The position numbers and the translations under genes were made by a program. A model generated the notes under the pieces. It did no database searches. It was not told the origin of the DNA and was given only the letters and a program-made list of their open reading frames with translations. Shown here piece by piece: positions 63,092 to 64,000 of a stretch of DNA of 64,000 nucleotides. Source of the DNA: Verminephrobacter eiseniae EF01-2 (GTDB lineage Bacteria > Pseudomonadota > Gammaproteobacteria > Burkholderiales > Burkholderiaceae_C); assembly GCF_000015565.1 (NCBI RefSeq), contig NC_008786.1, positions 5,320,501 through 5,384,500 of the forward strand, in the 5' to 3' direction. How positions within the stretch are numbered: position 1 is the stretch's first letter; every line of letters begins with the position of its first letter.

Positions 63092-63906
63092 GGCCAACCG
63101 TCAAAAGCAACCGTGCGCTCGGGCAGGCCCCAACCGGCAGCGTAGACCGGCCCCAGAAAATACAGCCCATCCGGAGCAAAGGTAGGCGCCGCAGCGGCGC
63201 GCGACCGGGCGCGCAGCAGTTGCTGCATCCATTGCGGCGACTGCTTGCCCTGGCCGATGGCGACCAGGCAACCCATGATGTTGCGGATCATGTGGTGCAA
63301 AAAGGCGTTGGCGACAAACTCGAAGCGCCAGTAGCAGGGGCTCCAGCCCAGCGCCGGGTGGGGCGGGCTTTGGCCACGGCACGAGATGCCGATGCGCCGC
63401 AGTGTTTTGACCGGGGATGGCGCCTGACAGGTCGAGGCCCGAAAGGCGCTGAAGTCATGCTCGCCGACCAGGTAGTCTGCGGCCTGCTGCATCGCGTCGT
63501 GGTCGAGCCGGTGGCACACCCAACCCACGCGCCCGGACTCCACGCTGGGCCGCACGGGCGATTGCAGCAGCACATAGGCATAGCGCCGGGCCAGGGCGCT
63601 GGCGCGGGCGTGGAAGCTGTCGGGCACCGCTTGCGCCCACTGCACGGCAATGTCTGCCGGCAAAAAGCCGTTGGTGCCGCGCACCCAAGACGCGGCGGGA
63701 CGATCGAGCGGGGTATCGAAGTGCACCACCTGCATCAGCCCATGCACCCCCGCGTCGGTGCGACCGGCGCACAGGGTGCTGACGGGGTGCGTGGCGAAAC
63801 GGCCCAGGGCCGCTTCGAGTGCGTCCTGAACGGTGCGCACCGAAGGCTGACTCTGCCAGCCGCAGTAAGCCTGGCCGTTGTAGCTGATACCCAGAGCCAT
63901 CCTCAT
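63088..63906 (-). CDS. truA: tRNA pseudouridine(38-40) synthase TruA
   Basis: 272 residues from the ATG at 63906 (another at 63900). The catalytic Asp is in CAGRTDAGVHG; YNGQAYCGWQSQP at the start and FVANAFLHHMIRNIMG are family blocks. It modifies U38-U40 of the anticodon arm of tRNAs. The frame stays open upstream into a PLV repeat at the window edge, but the family start supports 63906. Confidence 0.95.
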   Translation of the reverse strand: MRMALGISYNGQAYCGWQSQPSVRTVQDALEAALGRFATHPVSTLCAGRTDAGVHGLMQVVHFDTPLDRPAASWVRGTNGFLPADIAVQWAQAVPDSFHARASALARRYAYVLLQSPVRPSVESGRVGWVCHRLDHDAMQQAADYLVGEHDFSAFRASTCQAPSPVKTLRRIGISCRGQSPPHPALGWSPCYWRFEFVANAFLHHMIRNIMGCLVAIGQGKQSPQWMQQLLRARSRAAAAPTFAPDGLYFLGPVYAAGWGLPERTVAFDGWP

Positions 63907-63951
63907 CGGCAGACCTGGGGCGGGAGAGTTTGCCGAACGGGCCGCAAGGCG

Positions 63952-64000
63952 CACGAGGGGCACGAGGGGCACGAGGGGCACGAGGGGCACGAGGGGCACG
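63952..64000. repeat. 9-bp tandem repeat CACGAGGGG upstream of truA
   Basis: Five full copies of CACGAGGGG and part of a sixth run to the window end. On the minus strand it reads (PLV)n in the truA frame. It probably lies at the end of, or between, the upstream gene and truA and continues outside the window. Confidence 0.9.

Overview
The window looks like chromosome of a high-GC betaproteobacterium, order Burkholderiales, most probably family Comamonadaceae. This rests on family recognition and gene order: truA-trpF-trpB-trpA-accD, a metK / double lauroyl-acyltransferase block, ResB-CcsA with a diheme cytochrome c next to engB, an extra infA, and many TctC-type binding proteins and Liv transporters in the lineage. 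The unusual repeats recall the earthworm symbiont Verminephrobacter, but that is inference; no species is proven. No rRNA, tRNA or CRISPR was seen.

Layout. 1-5.1 kb: minus-strand branched-chain amino acid-type ABC transporter (livK-H-M-G-F) followed by a partial SDR gene. 5.4-10.3 kb: infA, then an accessory patch with an IS630-type transposase remnant, a LysE-type exporter, a diiron haem-oxygenase-like oxidase, a 5'-truncated SbnB-like gene and a TctC binding protein. 10.7-22.4 kb: mltA, a small membrane protein, a FixJ-type two-component pair whose kinase carries eight 60-bp N-terminal repeats, the giant AsmA/YhdP protein and glnE. 22.8-28.5 kb: an RND efflux pair, LptM and an FNR-controlled ODP diiron protein. 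28.6-38.8 kb: cytochrome c maturation (ccsA, resB), cytochrome c, engB, two lipid A acyltransferases, metK and NadM-Nudix. 39.1-57.0 kb: a nonulosonic (legionaminic-type) acid and surface-glycan cluster: AsnB-like amidotransferase, glycosyltransferase, methyltransferases, PtmA-like SDR, LegF, Gfo/Idh oxidoreductase, LegI, GNAT/FemAB-like protein, LegG, PtmE, LegC, LegB, HisF2, HisH2 and a FlaA1/WbpM-type dehydratase. 57-64 kb: an AAA ATPase remnant, a LON-domain protein, yggT and the accD-trpABF-truA block.

The most striking content is repetitive. A palindromic 166-bp element bounded by CTAG occurs eight times in 64 kb. Four copies lie inside conserved protein genes (a tctC-type gene, the RND pump gene, hisF2, hisH2). 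Each is in the same reading frame, without a stop, and adds 54 codons net; in HisH2 the insertion is two residues from the catalytic cysteine motif. It resembles in concept the Rickettsia palindromic elements, but the sequence family is not one I recognise. A second repeat, a 60-bp unit coding for a Pro/Glu/Ala-rich 20-mer, is amplified eightfold at the N-terminus of the histidine kinase and occurs once at the N-terminus of HisH2. In both places it supplies the GTG start codon. Short 9-bp in-frame tandem repeats in several other genes point to frequent replication slippage.

The glycan cluster contains most steps of the GDP-GlcNAc route to CMP-legionaminic acid (PtmE, LegB, LegC, LegG, LegI, LegF) plus HisF2/HisH2 and AsnB-like amide-transfer enzymes that could build an amidino derivative. 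Its hisF2 and hisH2 are the two adjacent genes interrupted by the 166-bp element.
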